From Amphiduros pacificus (Eukaryota > Annelida > Polychaeta > Phyllodocida > Hesionidae), in assembly GCA_949316495.1 (NCBI GenBank), contig OX439005.1, positions 5,055,001 to 5,119,000 of the forward strand: a stretch of 64,000 nucleotides of DNA, in the 5' to 3' direction. The stretch's first letter is position 1. Each line of letters opens with the position of its first letter. The position numbers were made by a program, and so were the translations under genes. Below the pieces are notes generated by a model. The model was not told the origin of the DNA and did not search any database. It was given only the letters and a program-made list of their open reading frames with translations. Shown here piece by piece: positions 23,801 through 35,200 of this stretch.

Positions 23801-25589
23801 ACATTGACCTCATTAAACTATGTTCTGTATGATAATACCATAAATATCGGATTAACTGAGTGATTTAAAGTAAGAAAGACTTTAAAAGATAAGTTTGTGA
23901 CTAATGAGTGATAATGGGTGATGTTTGCAGTACCAGGTGGTGTTACAGTTCAGTAATGACTCTGGGGGCTACGTGACGCGGGGCCTCATGGTCCGCCACA
24001 TCCCGACCGGAGAGCAGAGACTTACCTGGCACCTCCAGTACACCGACTGGCCCGACCACGGATGCCCAGATGACGTCTTTGGCTTTTTAGGTAAGATATG
24101 AAGAAAAAAAACAATAACAACAAACAAAAACAAAACACTTGCTTTCTAAATCGATGAACTTCCGGACCATTTTACCTTTTCTTTTTTTAAACTACAATTT
24201 TTTTTTTTAACTACGACGTCAGTTTTAGATAAAAGAATTTGATTTTATTGTGGGACTGTCTATTTTGCCAAATAAATGATTCAATTTTTTTAAGGCCTTT
24301 GTGTTTTGGTCACTTGACCAAAAAGGCTGAGATGTTTTTAGATCTGCTAAATGTTATCGTTAAAATACTGGCCTATAACATAGAACAATGAAAATGAAGC
24401 TTTCAATTGAATTTGGGACAGTAAGATTTTAAAACTACTGGCCCATACTGGCCCATACTGGCATGTAGTCTTCAGAAATCCCTCCAGGCCACCAGGCCAG
24501 GGTTATATATTAAGCGTTCTTTAAATACAAATATATATTGAGAGTTTGTGTTTAACTTTGATTGGAATTTTTCTTACAGCATATCTAGATGAGATAGAAT
24601 CAGTGAAGCGTCACGTGTCGATGGAGCGAAACGATGGGAAGGTGACGCCTGTCGTGGTTCACTGCTCGGCTGGTGTGGGAAGGTCAGGGGTCGTGGTACT
24701 CTCCGAGATCATGAAGGCCTGCTTAGAACACAATGTGGTACGTACCATGGTTCTAATACTAATACATCAAGGCCCTTACCCCATGCATCAAGGCCCTCAC
24801 CTCGTACATCAAGGCCCTCACCCCATAAATCAAGGCCCTCGCCCCATACATCAAGGCCCTCACTCCATACATCAAGGCCCTTACCCCATACATCAAGGCC
24901 CTCGCCTCAAACATCAAGGCCCTCACCCCATACATCAAGGCCCTCACCCCATACATCAAGGCCCTCACCCCATACATCAAGGCCCTCACCCCATACATCA
25001 AGGCCCTCACCTCATACATCAAGGCCCTCACCCCATACATCAAGGCCCTCGCCCCATACATCAAGGCCCTCGCCCCATACATCAAGGCCCTCACCCCATA
25101 CATCAAGGCCCTCACCTCATACATCAAGGCCCTCGCCCCATACATCAAGGCCCTCGCCCCATACATCAAGGCCCTCACTCCATACATCAAGGCCCTTACC
25201 CCATACATCAAGGCCCTCGCCTCAAACATCAAGGCCCTCACCTCATACATCAAGGCCCTCACCTCAAACATCAAGGTTCTAGTCCCATACATCATGACTT
25301 ATCCTATACATCAACTCATTTATCTGTATAAATTAAACTTTCATAATTTTTTACAACCTGATAACATTTCAGACTTGATTGAATTAATTTGAATTAACTG
25401 CTGAAGTCTCTTAACAATTTGCACACATTAATGGTTGTTCTTTATGTGTATTTATTTCAGAATGCAGATATTCCCGTCATGCTGGGCCAGTTACGTTTAC
25501 AACGCATGCACATGGTTCAGACCATGGGACAGTATAGTTTTGTTTACAACACTCTTATACAATACCTGAAGAACTCGCGGTTGATATGA
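3269..25589 (+). CDS. PTPN14: FERM-domain protein tyrosine phosphatase, PTPN14/PTPN21 (Pez) orthologue, 5' end missing
   Basis: Spliced gene; exons I read: 3269-3427, 7345-7433, 7767-7937, 8163-8216, 8592-8649, 8912-8966, 9332-9462, 9750-11357, 20924-21052, 21595-21813, 22887-23090, 23931-24090, 24580-24737, 25461-25589. All have AG/GT borders and their phases agree, giving 1107 residues plus stop. Order: end of FERM, long Q-rich linker, PTP domain, C-terminal NSRLI. The C-terminal tail, the [13 protein letters not shown] block and the linker motif [12 protein letters not shown] mark the PTPN14/21 family rather than other FERM-PTPs. Family knowledge: these are cytoskeletal/junctional phosphatases that restrain YAP/Yorkie (Hippo pathway) through PPxY-WW contacts and Kibra. 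Human members are about 1170-1190 residues; this one should exceed 1250 once the upstream FERM exons are added, the excess being in the linker. Whether it is closer to PTPN14 or PTPN21 cannot be told and may be meaningless in an invertebrate. Confidence 0.93.
3428..3790. repeat. Decayed tandem copies of the exon 3269-3427 end and its donor
   Basis: The text around the splice donor (CTACCCCGCCAAG/GTCAGC) recurs at about 3495-3525 with one or two changes, then at about 3595, 3652, 3719 and 3768 with growing decay, separated by T-rich stretches. See findings. Confidence 0.75.
3791..4967. other. Intronic DNA
   Basis: A degenerate repeat of about 90 bp is seen at 4560-4810 (aacttgcag.ttaaaatgaaa..ttttgagagtgatat, three copies). 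No exon seen. Confidence 0.5.
4968..5190. mobile_element. Palindromic MITE-like repeat, copy 2
   Basis: Starts GGCCAAACATCTAACAGGTC, followed by about seven units of CATGACCAAATAAGGTCACG type. The right terminus is not clear, so the copy may be truncated. Confidence 0.5.
5985..6190. mobile_element. Palindromic MITE-like repeat, copy 3
   Basis: Left end GTCAAACATCCATTTGGTCA, right part CTTATTTGGTCACATTCATG then TGTGTGACTGTATTGATGG. Directly upstream (5904-5946) sits a small CAGCTGGTCA tandem repeat. Confidence 0.55.
6191..7344. other. Intronic DNA without recognised content
   Basis: AT-rich intron with T runs. No exon, RNA or repeat family recognised. Confidence 0.5.
7345..7433 (+). CDS. PTPN14: PTPN14-like exon: FERM C lobe, first part
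   Basis: 89 nt, starts in phase 0 and ends two bases into a lysine codon that is completed by the exon at 7767. It encodes a stretch with [17 protein letters not shown], the first strands of the PH-like FERM F3 lobe. The donor caa/gtaagtg is strong, and it is the founder of a 33-bp tandem array that repeats the last bases of the exon together with the donor. Confidence 0.92.
7434..7725. repeat. 33-bp tandem repeat made of an exon end plus its splice donor
   Basis: After the native donor of exon 7345-7433 there are seven more intact copies of GTCTACTTCAAGTAAGTG joined by TCTAACCACCCATT-type spacers, then two decayed copies. Every unit carries a consensus donor. Confidence 0.95.
7767..7937 (+). 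CDS. PTPN14: PTPN14-like exon: FERM C lobe, second part
   Basis: 171 nt between ttccag and gtaagg. It encodes [18 protein letters not shown] through [19 protein letters not shown], the end of the F3 lobe with its final helix, where FERM proteins carry the conserved W-K/R-x-C/S-xx-H-x-FYR pattern; here the HMFYR core is plain. It ends the FERM domain. Confidence 0.92.
8163..9462 (+). CDS. PTPN14: PTPN14-like small linker exons
   Basis: Four short exons after the FERM domain: 8163-8216, 8592-8649, 8912-8966 and 9332-9462. Each has a clean acceptor and GT donor and the codon phases match across all joins (a shared leucine, proline and aspartate codon are rebuilt at the borders). The peptide is low complexity, rich in S, Q, T and P, with no fold visible. 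It is the start of the disordered linker that separates FERM and PTP domains in this family. Confidence 0.82.
9750..11357 (+). CDS. PTPN14: PTPN14-like giant linker exon with polyQ tracts and PPxY motif
   Basis: One open exon of 536 codons, phase 0 at both ends, from ttgtttcag to cag/gtgagt. It is disordered and rich in Q, S, H, N and P. Near 10340-10400 is [15 protein letters not shown], the family's WW-domain ligand, which in human PTPN14 binds YAP1; only one PPxY is seen here. Two glutamine-rich tracts lie at about 10680-10775 and 10822-10887. Many SPD, SLD and TPEL-type serines could be 14-3-3 or proline-directed phosphosites, but that is inference. Base composition is clearly more GC-rich than the flanking introns. 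Confidence 0.93.
11400..11607. mobile_element. Palindromic MITE-like repeat, copy 4
   Basis: Runs from ACATGACCAAATAAGGTCAC units to a right end GACAAATAGATGTTCGGTT, the inverted form of the left ends of the other copies. It lies only about 40 bases after the donor of the giant linker exon. Confidence 0.5.
11608..12816. other. Intronic DNA before candidate first exon 1
   Basis: Short inverted pair around 11890-11990 (TAACAGATTTTGGCC and GGCCAAAATCTGTTA) makes a hairpin-like palindrome. Otherwise nothing recognised. Confidence 0.45.
12817..13002 (+). CDS. Candidate alternative first exon 1 of the PTPN14-like gene
   Basis: ATG in a fair context (aacgccATGt) opens 62 codons ending at a perfect GTAAGT donor in phase 0. 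Joined to the exon at 20924 it would give a FERM-less phosphatase starting [11 protein letters not shown] and holding a basic stretch with [18 protein letters not shown]. No TATA box is evident upstream. No homology is recognised. Phase agreement alone has a one-in-three chance, so this stays a candidate. A MITE-like element begins right after the donor. Confidence 0.35.
13032..13390. mobile_element. Palindromic MITE-like repeat, copy 5
   Basis: Left end GTCAAACATATATCCTGTC, right end GTGACCATATAGATGTTTGG; the two are clear inverted relatives. About 360 bp with a unique middle. It starts 30 bases after the donor of candidate first exon 1. Confidence 0.5.
13966..14130. repeat. 57-bp tandem repeat carrying CTCF-like cores
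   Basis: 2.7 copies of a 56-57 bp unit. Each holds CCATAGGGGGCACTG (13970, 14027, 14083) and an ACTAGGGGGCACCA or CCACAAGGGGGCACCA block (about 13991, 14048, 14105). The latter matches the vertebrate/fly-wide CTCF core CCASYAGRKGGCRS as I remember it. Confidence 0.6.
14859..15218 (+). CDS. Candidate alternative first (or cassette) exon 2 of the PTPN14-like gene
   Basis: 120 codons open from an ATG in good context (gcgATGg) to a GT donor (CAGAG/gtagga) in phase 0, compatible with the exon at 20924. It starts [19 protein letters not shown]; a second-position glycine followed by six cysteines resembles lipid-modified (palmitoylated, perhaps myristoylated) N termini, which would tether the phosphatase to membranes. 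Alternatively it is an internal exon from 14892, where gtctatgtcag is a good acceptor and the phase is also 0. The remainder has an RRVGSVS stretch and an acidic end ([13 protein letters not shown]). GC content is above the surrounding intron. No family recognised. Confidence 0.4.
15219..17693. other. Intronic DNA
   Basis: AT-rich. A minus-strand open stretch at 17306-17692 (128 codons) has no recognised similarity or splice context and is not called as a gene. Confidence 0.45.
17694..18075. repeat. 31-bp minisatellite
   Basis: About 11 imperfect copies of CACTAACTGCTCCCCATTCT followed by ATCATCTCAGT. Pyrimidine-rich on this strand. Confidence 0.85.
19200..19605. repeat. Composite minisatellite: 15-bp CTAGT units inside longer repeats
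   Basis: A core of about nine AACTAGTATTGGTGC-type units (19300-19430) is flanked on both sides by GGGAGTGGGCAGG.CTCATC blocks and followed by three 40-bp GTGGGCAGGACTCGTCATTA units. Confidence 0.85.
19707..19736 (+). CDS. Candidate short alternative first exon 3
   Basis: Ten codons ([10 protein letters not shown]) between an ATG and a gtaaat donor, again phase 0. It follows a GC-richer, stop-containing leader typical of a 5' UTR and is followed by a long T tract. Too short for any coding statistic; listed because it shares phase with the other two candidates. Confidence 0.2.
19737..20923. other. Intronic DNA
   Basis: Contains a T-rich tract at 19749-19801, three weakly similar blocks of about 130 bp around 19860-20210 (GTAAGTTGAGATAACATAGAGATT), and a (GT)n tract at 20778-20803. 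No exon seen. Confidence 0.5.
20924..21052 (+). CDS. PTPN14: PTPN14-like exon: conserved pre-catalytic linker motif
   Basis: 43 codons, phase 0 at both ends, between ttgcag and a gttagt donor. It holds [20 protein letters not shown], a short block kept in PTPN14/21 between the disordered linker and the phosphatase domain. As both borders are phase 0, the exon can be joined either to the large linker exon at 9750-11357 or to any of the candidate alternative first exons at 12817, 14859 and 19707. Confidence 0.88.
21330..21445. repeat. Dispersed repeat copy (partner at 48670-48785)
   Basis: TATGTGATAATGCAAAAGAA followed by CCCCAGTCATTCTTAGAAAAG is shared, with changes, with 48688-48785. Family unknown. 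Confidence 0.45.
21595..21813 (+). CDS. PTPN14: PTP domain exon 1: phosphotyrosine-recognition loop
   Basis: 73 codons. It begins with [20 protein letters not shown] and contains [18 protein letters not shown] and GYINASHV. The first is the place of the classical KNRYKDILPYD loop; the tyrosine that stacks on phosphotyrosine is phenylalanine here. From memory, human PTPN14 has a non-aromatic residue at this position, so the mollusc-type protein may keep better substrate stacking. The acceptor follows a long T run. Confidence 0.93.
22887..23090 (+). CDS. PTPN14: PTP domain exon 2: core sheet
   Basis: 68 codons, phase 0. It contains [20 protein letters not shown], the standard PTP motif (YIATQGP..T..DFW.M.WE), then an [13 protein letters not shown] block. 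Codons are GC-rich. The donor gac/gtgagt is followed within ten bases by a 19-bp minisatellite of acceptor-like units. Confidence 0.94.
23101..23595. repeat. 19-bp minisatellite of acceptor-like units
   Basis: About 26 copies of TTCTCTATATTCCCAGATC starting about ten bases after the donor of the exon 22887-23090. Each unit is a pyrimidine tract followed by CAG, the shape of a 3' splice site. Confidence 0.95.
23931..24090 (+). CDS. PTPN14: PTP domain exon 3: WPD loop
   Basis: 160 nt. It encodes [19 protein letters not shown], the mobile loop that carries the general-acid aspartate (codon 24054-24056). The aspartate is present, as in active classical phosphatases. The exon ends one base into an alanine codon completed at 24580. 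Confidence 0.94.
24580..24737 (+). CDS. PTPN14: PTP domain exon 4: catalytic P-loop
   Basis: 158 nt. It carries the signature [19 protein letters not shown] with the nucleophilic cysteine at 24663-24665 and the phosphate-binding arginine at 24681-24683. The usual GRT is GRS, a mild change. The reading frame runs on through the donor (gtg/gtacgt) into the following 21-bp minisatellite for almost 200 codons without a stop. Confidence 0.95.
24765..25285. repeat. 21-bp minisatellite in the last intron
   Basis: About 24 copies of ATACATCAAGGCCCTCACCCC, beginning about 28 bases after the donor of the catalytic exon. A 21-bp unit keeps frame, so it reads as a seven-residue IHQGPHP repeat continuous with the exon. 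Confidence 0.95.
25461..25589 (+). CDS. PTPN14: PTP domain exon 5: Q-loop and C terminus
   Basis: 42 codons plus TGA at 25587-25589. [19 protein letters not shown] is the Q-loop (QTxxQYxFxY) and last helix; the protein ends KNSRLI, nearly the same as the human PTPN14/21 end. This fixes the 3' end of the gene. Confidence 0.95.
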   Translation, partial: NADIPVMLGQLRLQRMHMVQTMGQYSFVYNTLIQYLKNSRLI

Positions 25590-29240
<3,651 letters not shown>

Positions 29241-32200
29241 TCACCCAGTCATCCCATAGGTCCATCCCAGTCATCCCATAGGTCCAACCCAGTCATCCCA
29301 TAGGTCCATCCCGGTCATCCACATAGGTCCATCCCAGTCACCCACATAGGTCCATCCCTGTCATCCACATAGGTCCATCCCTGTCATCCACATAGGTCCA
29401 TCCCTGTCATCCACATAGGTCAATCCCTGTCACCCACATACGTCCATCCCAGTCATCCACATAGGTCCATCCCTGTCATCCACATAGGTCCATCCCTGTC
29501 ATCCACATAGGTCCATCCCTGTCATCCACATAGGTCCATCCCAGTCATCCACATAGGTCCATCCCTGTCATCCACATAGGTCCATCCCTGTCATCCACAT
29601 AGGTCCATCCCTGTCACCCACATACGTCCATCCCTGTCATCCACATAGGTCCATCCCTGTCATCCACATAGGTCCATCCCTGTCATCCACATAGGTCCAT
29701 CCAAGTCATCCACATTGGTTCATCCCTGTCATCCACATAGGTCAATCCCTGTCACCCACATACGTCCATCCCAGTCATCCACATAGGTCCATCCCTGTCA
29801 TCCACATAGGTCCATCCCTGTCATCCACATAGGTCCATCCCAGTCATCCACATAGGTCCATCCCTGTCATCCACATAGGTCCATCCCTGTCATCCACATA
29901 GGTCCATCCCTGTCATCCACATAGGTCCATCCCTGTCACCCACATACGTCCATCCCTGTCATCCACATAGGTCCATCCCTGTCATCCACATAGGTCCATC
30001 CCTGTCATCCACATAGGTCCATCCAAGTCATCCACATTGGTTCATCCTAGTCACCCACATAGGTCCATCCCAGTCATCTACATAGGTCCATCCAAGTAAC
30101 CCACATAGTTCCATCCTAGTCACCCACATAGGTCCATCCCAGTCATTCACATAGGTCCATCCCTGTCATCCACATAGGTCCATCCCTGTCATCCACATAG
30201 GTCCATCCCAGTCACCCACATAGGTCCATCCCAGTCATCCACATAGGTCCATCCCTGTCACCCACATACGTCCATCCCAGTCATCCACATAGGTCCATCC
30301 CTGTCATCCACATAGGTTCATCCCTGTCATCCACATAGGTCCATCCCAGTCACCCACATAGGTCCATCCCTGTCATCCACATAGGTCCATCCCTGTCATC
30401 CACATAGGTCCATCCCAGTCATCCACATAGGTCCATGCCAGTCATCCACATAGGTCCATCCCTGTCATCCACATAGGTCCATCCAAGTCATCCACATAGG
30501 TCCATCCCTGTCATCCACATAGGTCCATCCAAGTCATCCACATAGGTCCATCCTAGTCACCCACATAGGTCCATCCCAGTCATCCACATAGGTCCATCCC
30601 AGTCACCCACATTGGTCCATCCCTGTCACCCACATAGGTCCATCCCAGTCATCCACATAGGTCCACCCCAGTCATCCAAATAGGTCCATCCCTGTCACCC
30701 ACATAGGTCCATCCCAGTCACCCACATAGGTCCATCCCAGTCATCCACATAGGTCCATCCATGTCATCCACATAGGTCCATCCCTGTCACCCACATAGGT
30801 CCATCCCAGTCATCCACATAGGTCCATCCATGTCATCCACATAGGTCCATCCCTGTCACCCACATAGGTCCATCCCAGTCACCCACATAGGTCCATCCCT
30901 GTCATCCATATAGGTCCATCCCAGTCATCCACATAGGTCCATCCCTGTAATCCCATAGGTCCATCCCAGTCATCCACATAGGTCCATCCATGTCATCCAC
31001 ATAGGTCCATCCCTGTCACCCACATAGGTCCATCCCAGTCATCCACATAGGTCCATCCCTGTCATCCATATAGGTCCATCCCAGTCATCCACATAGGTCC
31101 ATCCCTGTCACCCACATAGGTCCATCCCAGTCATCCACATAGGTCCATCCCTGTCATCCATATATGTCCATCCCAGTCATCCACATAGGTCCATCCATGT
31201 CATCCACATAGGTCCATCCCTGTCACCCACATAGGTCCATCCCAGTCACCCACATAGGTCCATCCCAGTCACCCACATAGGTCCATCCCTGTAATCCCAT
31301 AGGTCCATCCCAGTCATCCACATAGGTCCATCCCTCCCAGTCATCCACATAGGTCCATCCCTGTCATCCACATAGGTCCATCCCTGTCATCCACATAGGT
31401 CCATCCCTGTCATCCACATTGGTCCATCCCTGTCATCCACATAGGTCCATCCCTCCCAGTCATCCACATAGGTCCATCCCTGTCATCCACATAGGTCCAT
31501 CCCTCCCAGTCATCCACATAGGTCTATCCCTGTCATCCACATAGGTCCATCCCTGTCATCCACATTGGTCCATCCCTGTCATCCACATAGGTCCATAGGT
31601 CCATCCCAGTCACCCACATAGGTCCATCCCTGTCGTCCACATTGGTCCATCCCAGTCACCCACATAGGTCCATCCCTGTCGTCCACATAGGTCCATCCCT
31701 GTCACCAACATAGTTCAATCCCTGTCATCCACATAGGTCCATCCCAGTCATCCACATAGGTCCATCCCTGTCATCCACATAGGTCCATCCCTCCCAGTCA
31801 TCCACATAGGTCCATCCCTGTCATCCACATAGGTCCATCCCTCCCAGTCATCCACATAGGTCTATCTCTGTCATCCACATAGGTCCATCCCTGTCATCCA
31901 CATTGGTCCATCCCTGTCATCCACATAGGTCCATAGGTCCATCCCAGTCACCCACATAGGTCCATCCCTGTCGTCCACATTGGTCCATCCCAGTCACCCA
32001 CATAGGTCCATCCCTGTCGTCCACATAGGTCCATCCCTGTCACCAACATAGTTCAATCCCTGTCATCCACATAGGTCCATCCCAGTCATCCACATAGGTC
32101 CATCCCTGTCATCCACATAGGTCCATCCCAGTCACCCACATAGATCCATCCCAGTCAACCACATAGGTCCATACCTGCCATCCACATAGGTCCATCCCTG

Positions 32201-35200
32201 TCATCCACATAGGTCCATCCCTGTCATCCACATAGGTCCATCCCAGTCATCCACATAGGTCCATCCCTGTCATCCACATAGGTCCATCCCTGTCATCCAC
32301 ATAGGTCCATCCCTGTCATCCACATAGGTCCATCCCTGTCACCCACATACGTCCATCCCTGTCATCCACATAGGTCCATCCCTGTCATCCACATAGGTCC
32401 ATCCCTGTCATCCACATAGGTCCATCCAAGTCATCCACATTGGTTCATCCTAGTCACCCACATAGGTCCATCCCAGTCATCTACATAGGTCCATCCAAGT
32501 AACCCACATAGTTCCATCCTAGTCACCCACATAGGTCCATCCCAGTCATTCACATAGGTCCATCCCTGTCATCCACATAGGTCCATCCCTGTCATCCACA
32601 TAGGTCCATCCCAGTCACCCACATAGGTCCATCCCAGTCATCCACATAGGTCCATCCCTGTCACCCACATACGTCCATCCCAGTCATCCACATAGGTCCA
32701 TCCCTGTCATCCACATAGGTTCATCCCTGTCATCCACATAGGTCCATCCCAGTCACCCACATAGGTCCATCCCTGTCATCCACATAGGTCCATCCCTGTC
32801 ATCCACATAGGTCCATCCCAGTCATCCACATAGGTCCATGCCAGTCATCCACATAGGTCCATCCCTGTCATCCACATAGGTCCATCCAAGTCATCCACAT
32901 AGGTCCATCCCTGTCATCCACATAGGTCCATCCAAGTCATCCACATAGGTCCATCCTAGTCACCCACATAGGTCCATCCCAGTCATCCACATAGGTCCAT
33001 CCCAGTCACCCACATTGGTCCATCCCTGTCACCCACATAGGTCCATCCCAGTCATCCACATAGGTCCACCCCAGTCATCCAAATAGGTCCATCCCTGTCA
33101 CCCACATAGGTCCATCCCAGTCACCCACATAGGTCCATCCCAGTCATCCACATAGGTCCATCCATGTCATCCACATAGGTCCATCCCTGTCACCCACATA
33201 GGTCCATCCCAGTCATCCACATAGGTCCATCCATGTCATCCACATAGGTCCATCCCTGTCACCCACATAGGTCCATCCCAGTCACCCACATAGGTCCATC
33301 CCTGTCATCCATATAGGTCCATCCCAGTCATCCACATAGGTCCATCCCTGTAATCCCATAGGTCCATCCCAGTCATCCACATAGGTCCATCCATGTCATC
33401 CACATAGGTCCATCCCTGTCACCCACATAGGTCCATCCCAGTCATCCACATAGGTCCATCCCTGTCATCCATATAGGTCCATCCCAGTCATCCACATAGG
33501 TCCATCCCTGTCACCCACATAGGTCCATCCCAGTCATCCACATAGGTCCATCCCTGTCATCCATATAGGTCCATCCCAGTCATCCACATAGGTCCATCCA
33601 TGTCATCCACATAGGTCCATCCCTGTCACCCACATAGGTCCATCCCAGTCACCCACATAGGTCCATCCCAGTCACCCACATAGGTCCATCCCTGTAATCC
33701 CATAGGTCCATCCCAGTCATCCACATAGGTCCATCCCTCCCAGTCATCCACATAGGTCCATCCCTGTCATCCACATAGGTCCATCCCTGTCATCCACATA
33801 GGTCCATCCCTGTCATCCACATTGGTCCATCCCTGTCATCCACATAGGTCCATCCCTCCCAGTCATCCACATAGGTCCATCCCTGTCATCCACATAGGTC
33901 CATCCCTCCCAGTCATCCACATAGGTCTATCCCTGTCATCCACATAGGTCCATCCCTGTCATCCACATTGGTCCATCCCTGTCATCCACATAGGTCCATA
34001 GGTCCATCCCAGTCACCCACATAGGTCCATCCCTGTCGTCCACATTGGTCCATCCCAGTCACCCACATAGGTCCATCCCTGTCGTCCACATAGGTCCATC
34101 CCTGTCACCAACATAGTTCAATCCCTGTCATCCACATAGGTCCATCCCAGTCATCCACATAGGTCCATCCCTGTCATCCACATAGGTCCATCCCTCCCAG
34201 TCATCCACATAGGTCCATCCCTGTCATCCACATAGGTCCATCCCTCCCAGTCATCCACATAGGTCTATCCCTGTCATCCACATAGGTCCATCCCTGTCAT
34301 CCACATTGGTCCATCCCTGTCATCCACATAGGTCCATAGGTCCATCCCAGTCACCCACATAGGTCCATCCCTGTCGTCCACATTGGTCCATCCCAGTCAC
34401 CCACATAGGTCCATCCCTGTCGTCCACATAGGTCCATCCCTGTCACCAACATAGTTCAATCCCTGTCATCCACATAGGTCCATCCCAGTCATCCACATAG
34501 GTCCATCCCTGTCATCCACATAGGTCCATCCCAGTCACCCACATAGATCCATCCCAGTCAACCACATAGGTCCATACCTGCCATCCACATAGGTCCATCC
34601 CTGTCATCCACATAGGTCCATCCCTGTCATCCACATAGGTCCATCCCAGTCATCCACATAGGTCCATCCCTGTCATCCACATAGGTCCATCCCAGTCACC
34701 CACATAGGTCCATCCCAGTCATCCACATAGGTCTATCCCTGTCATCCACATAGGTCCATCCCTGTCATCCACATAGGTCCATCCCAGTCATCCACATAGG
34801 TCCATCCCTGTCATCCACATAGGTCCATCCCAGTCACCCACATAGGTCCATCCCAGTCATCCACATAGGTCTATCCCTGTCATCCACATAGGTCCATCCC
34901 TGTCATCCACATAGGTCCATCCCAGTCATCCACATAGGTCCATCCCTGTCATCCACATAGGTCCATCCCAGTCACCCACATAGGTCCATCCCTGTCACCA
35001 ACATAGTTCAATCCCTGTCATCCACATAGGCCCATCCCAGTCATCCACATAGGTCCATCCCAGTCATCCACATAGGTCCATCCCAGTCACCCACATAGGT
35101 CCATCCCAGTCATCCACATAGGTCCATCCCAGTCATCCACATAGGTCCATCCCTGTCATCCACATAGGTCCATCCCTGTCATCCACATTGGTCCATCCCA

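Noticed and set aside
24759-25295. Minus-strand 178-codon frame with MYGVRAL repeats
   Set aside because: Antisense shadow of the 21-bp minisatellite in the last PTPN14-like intron.
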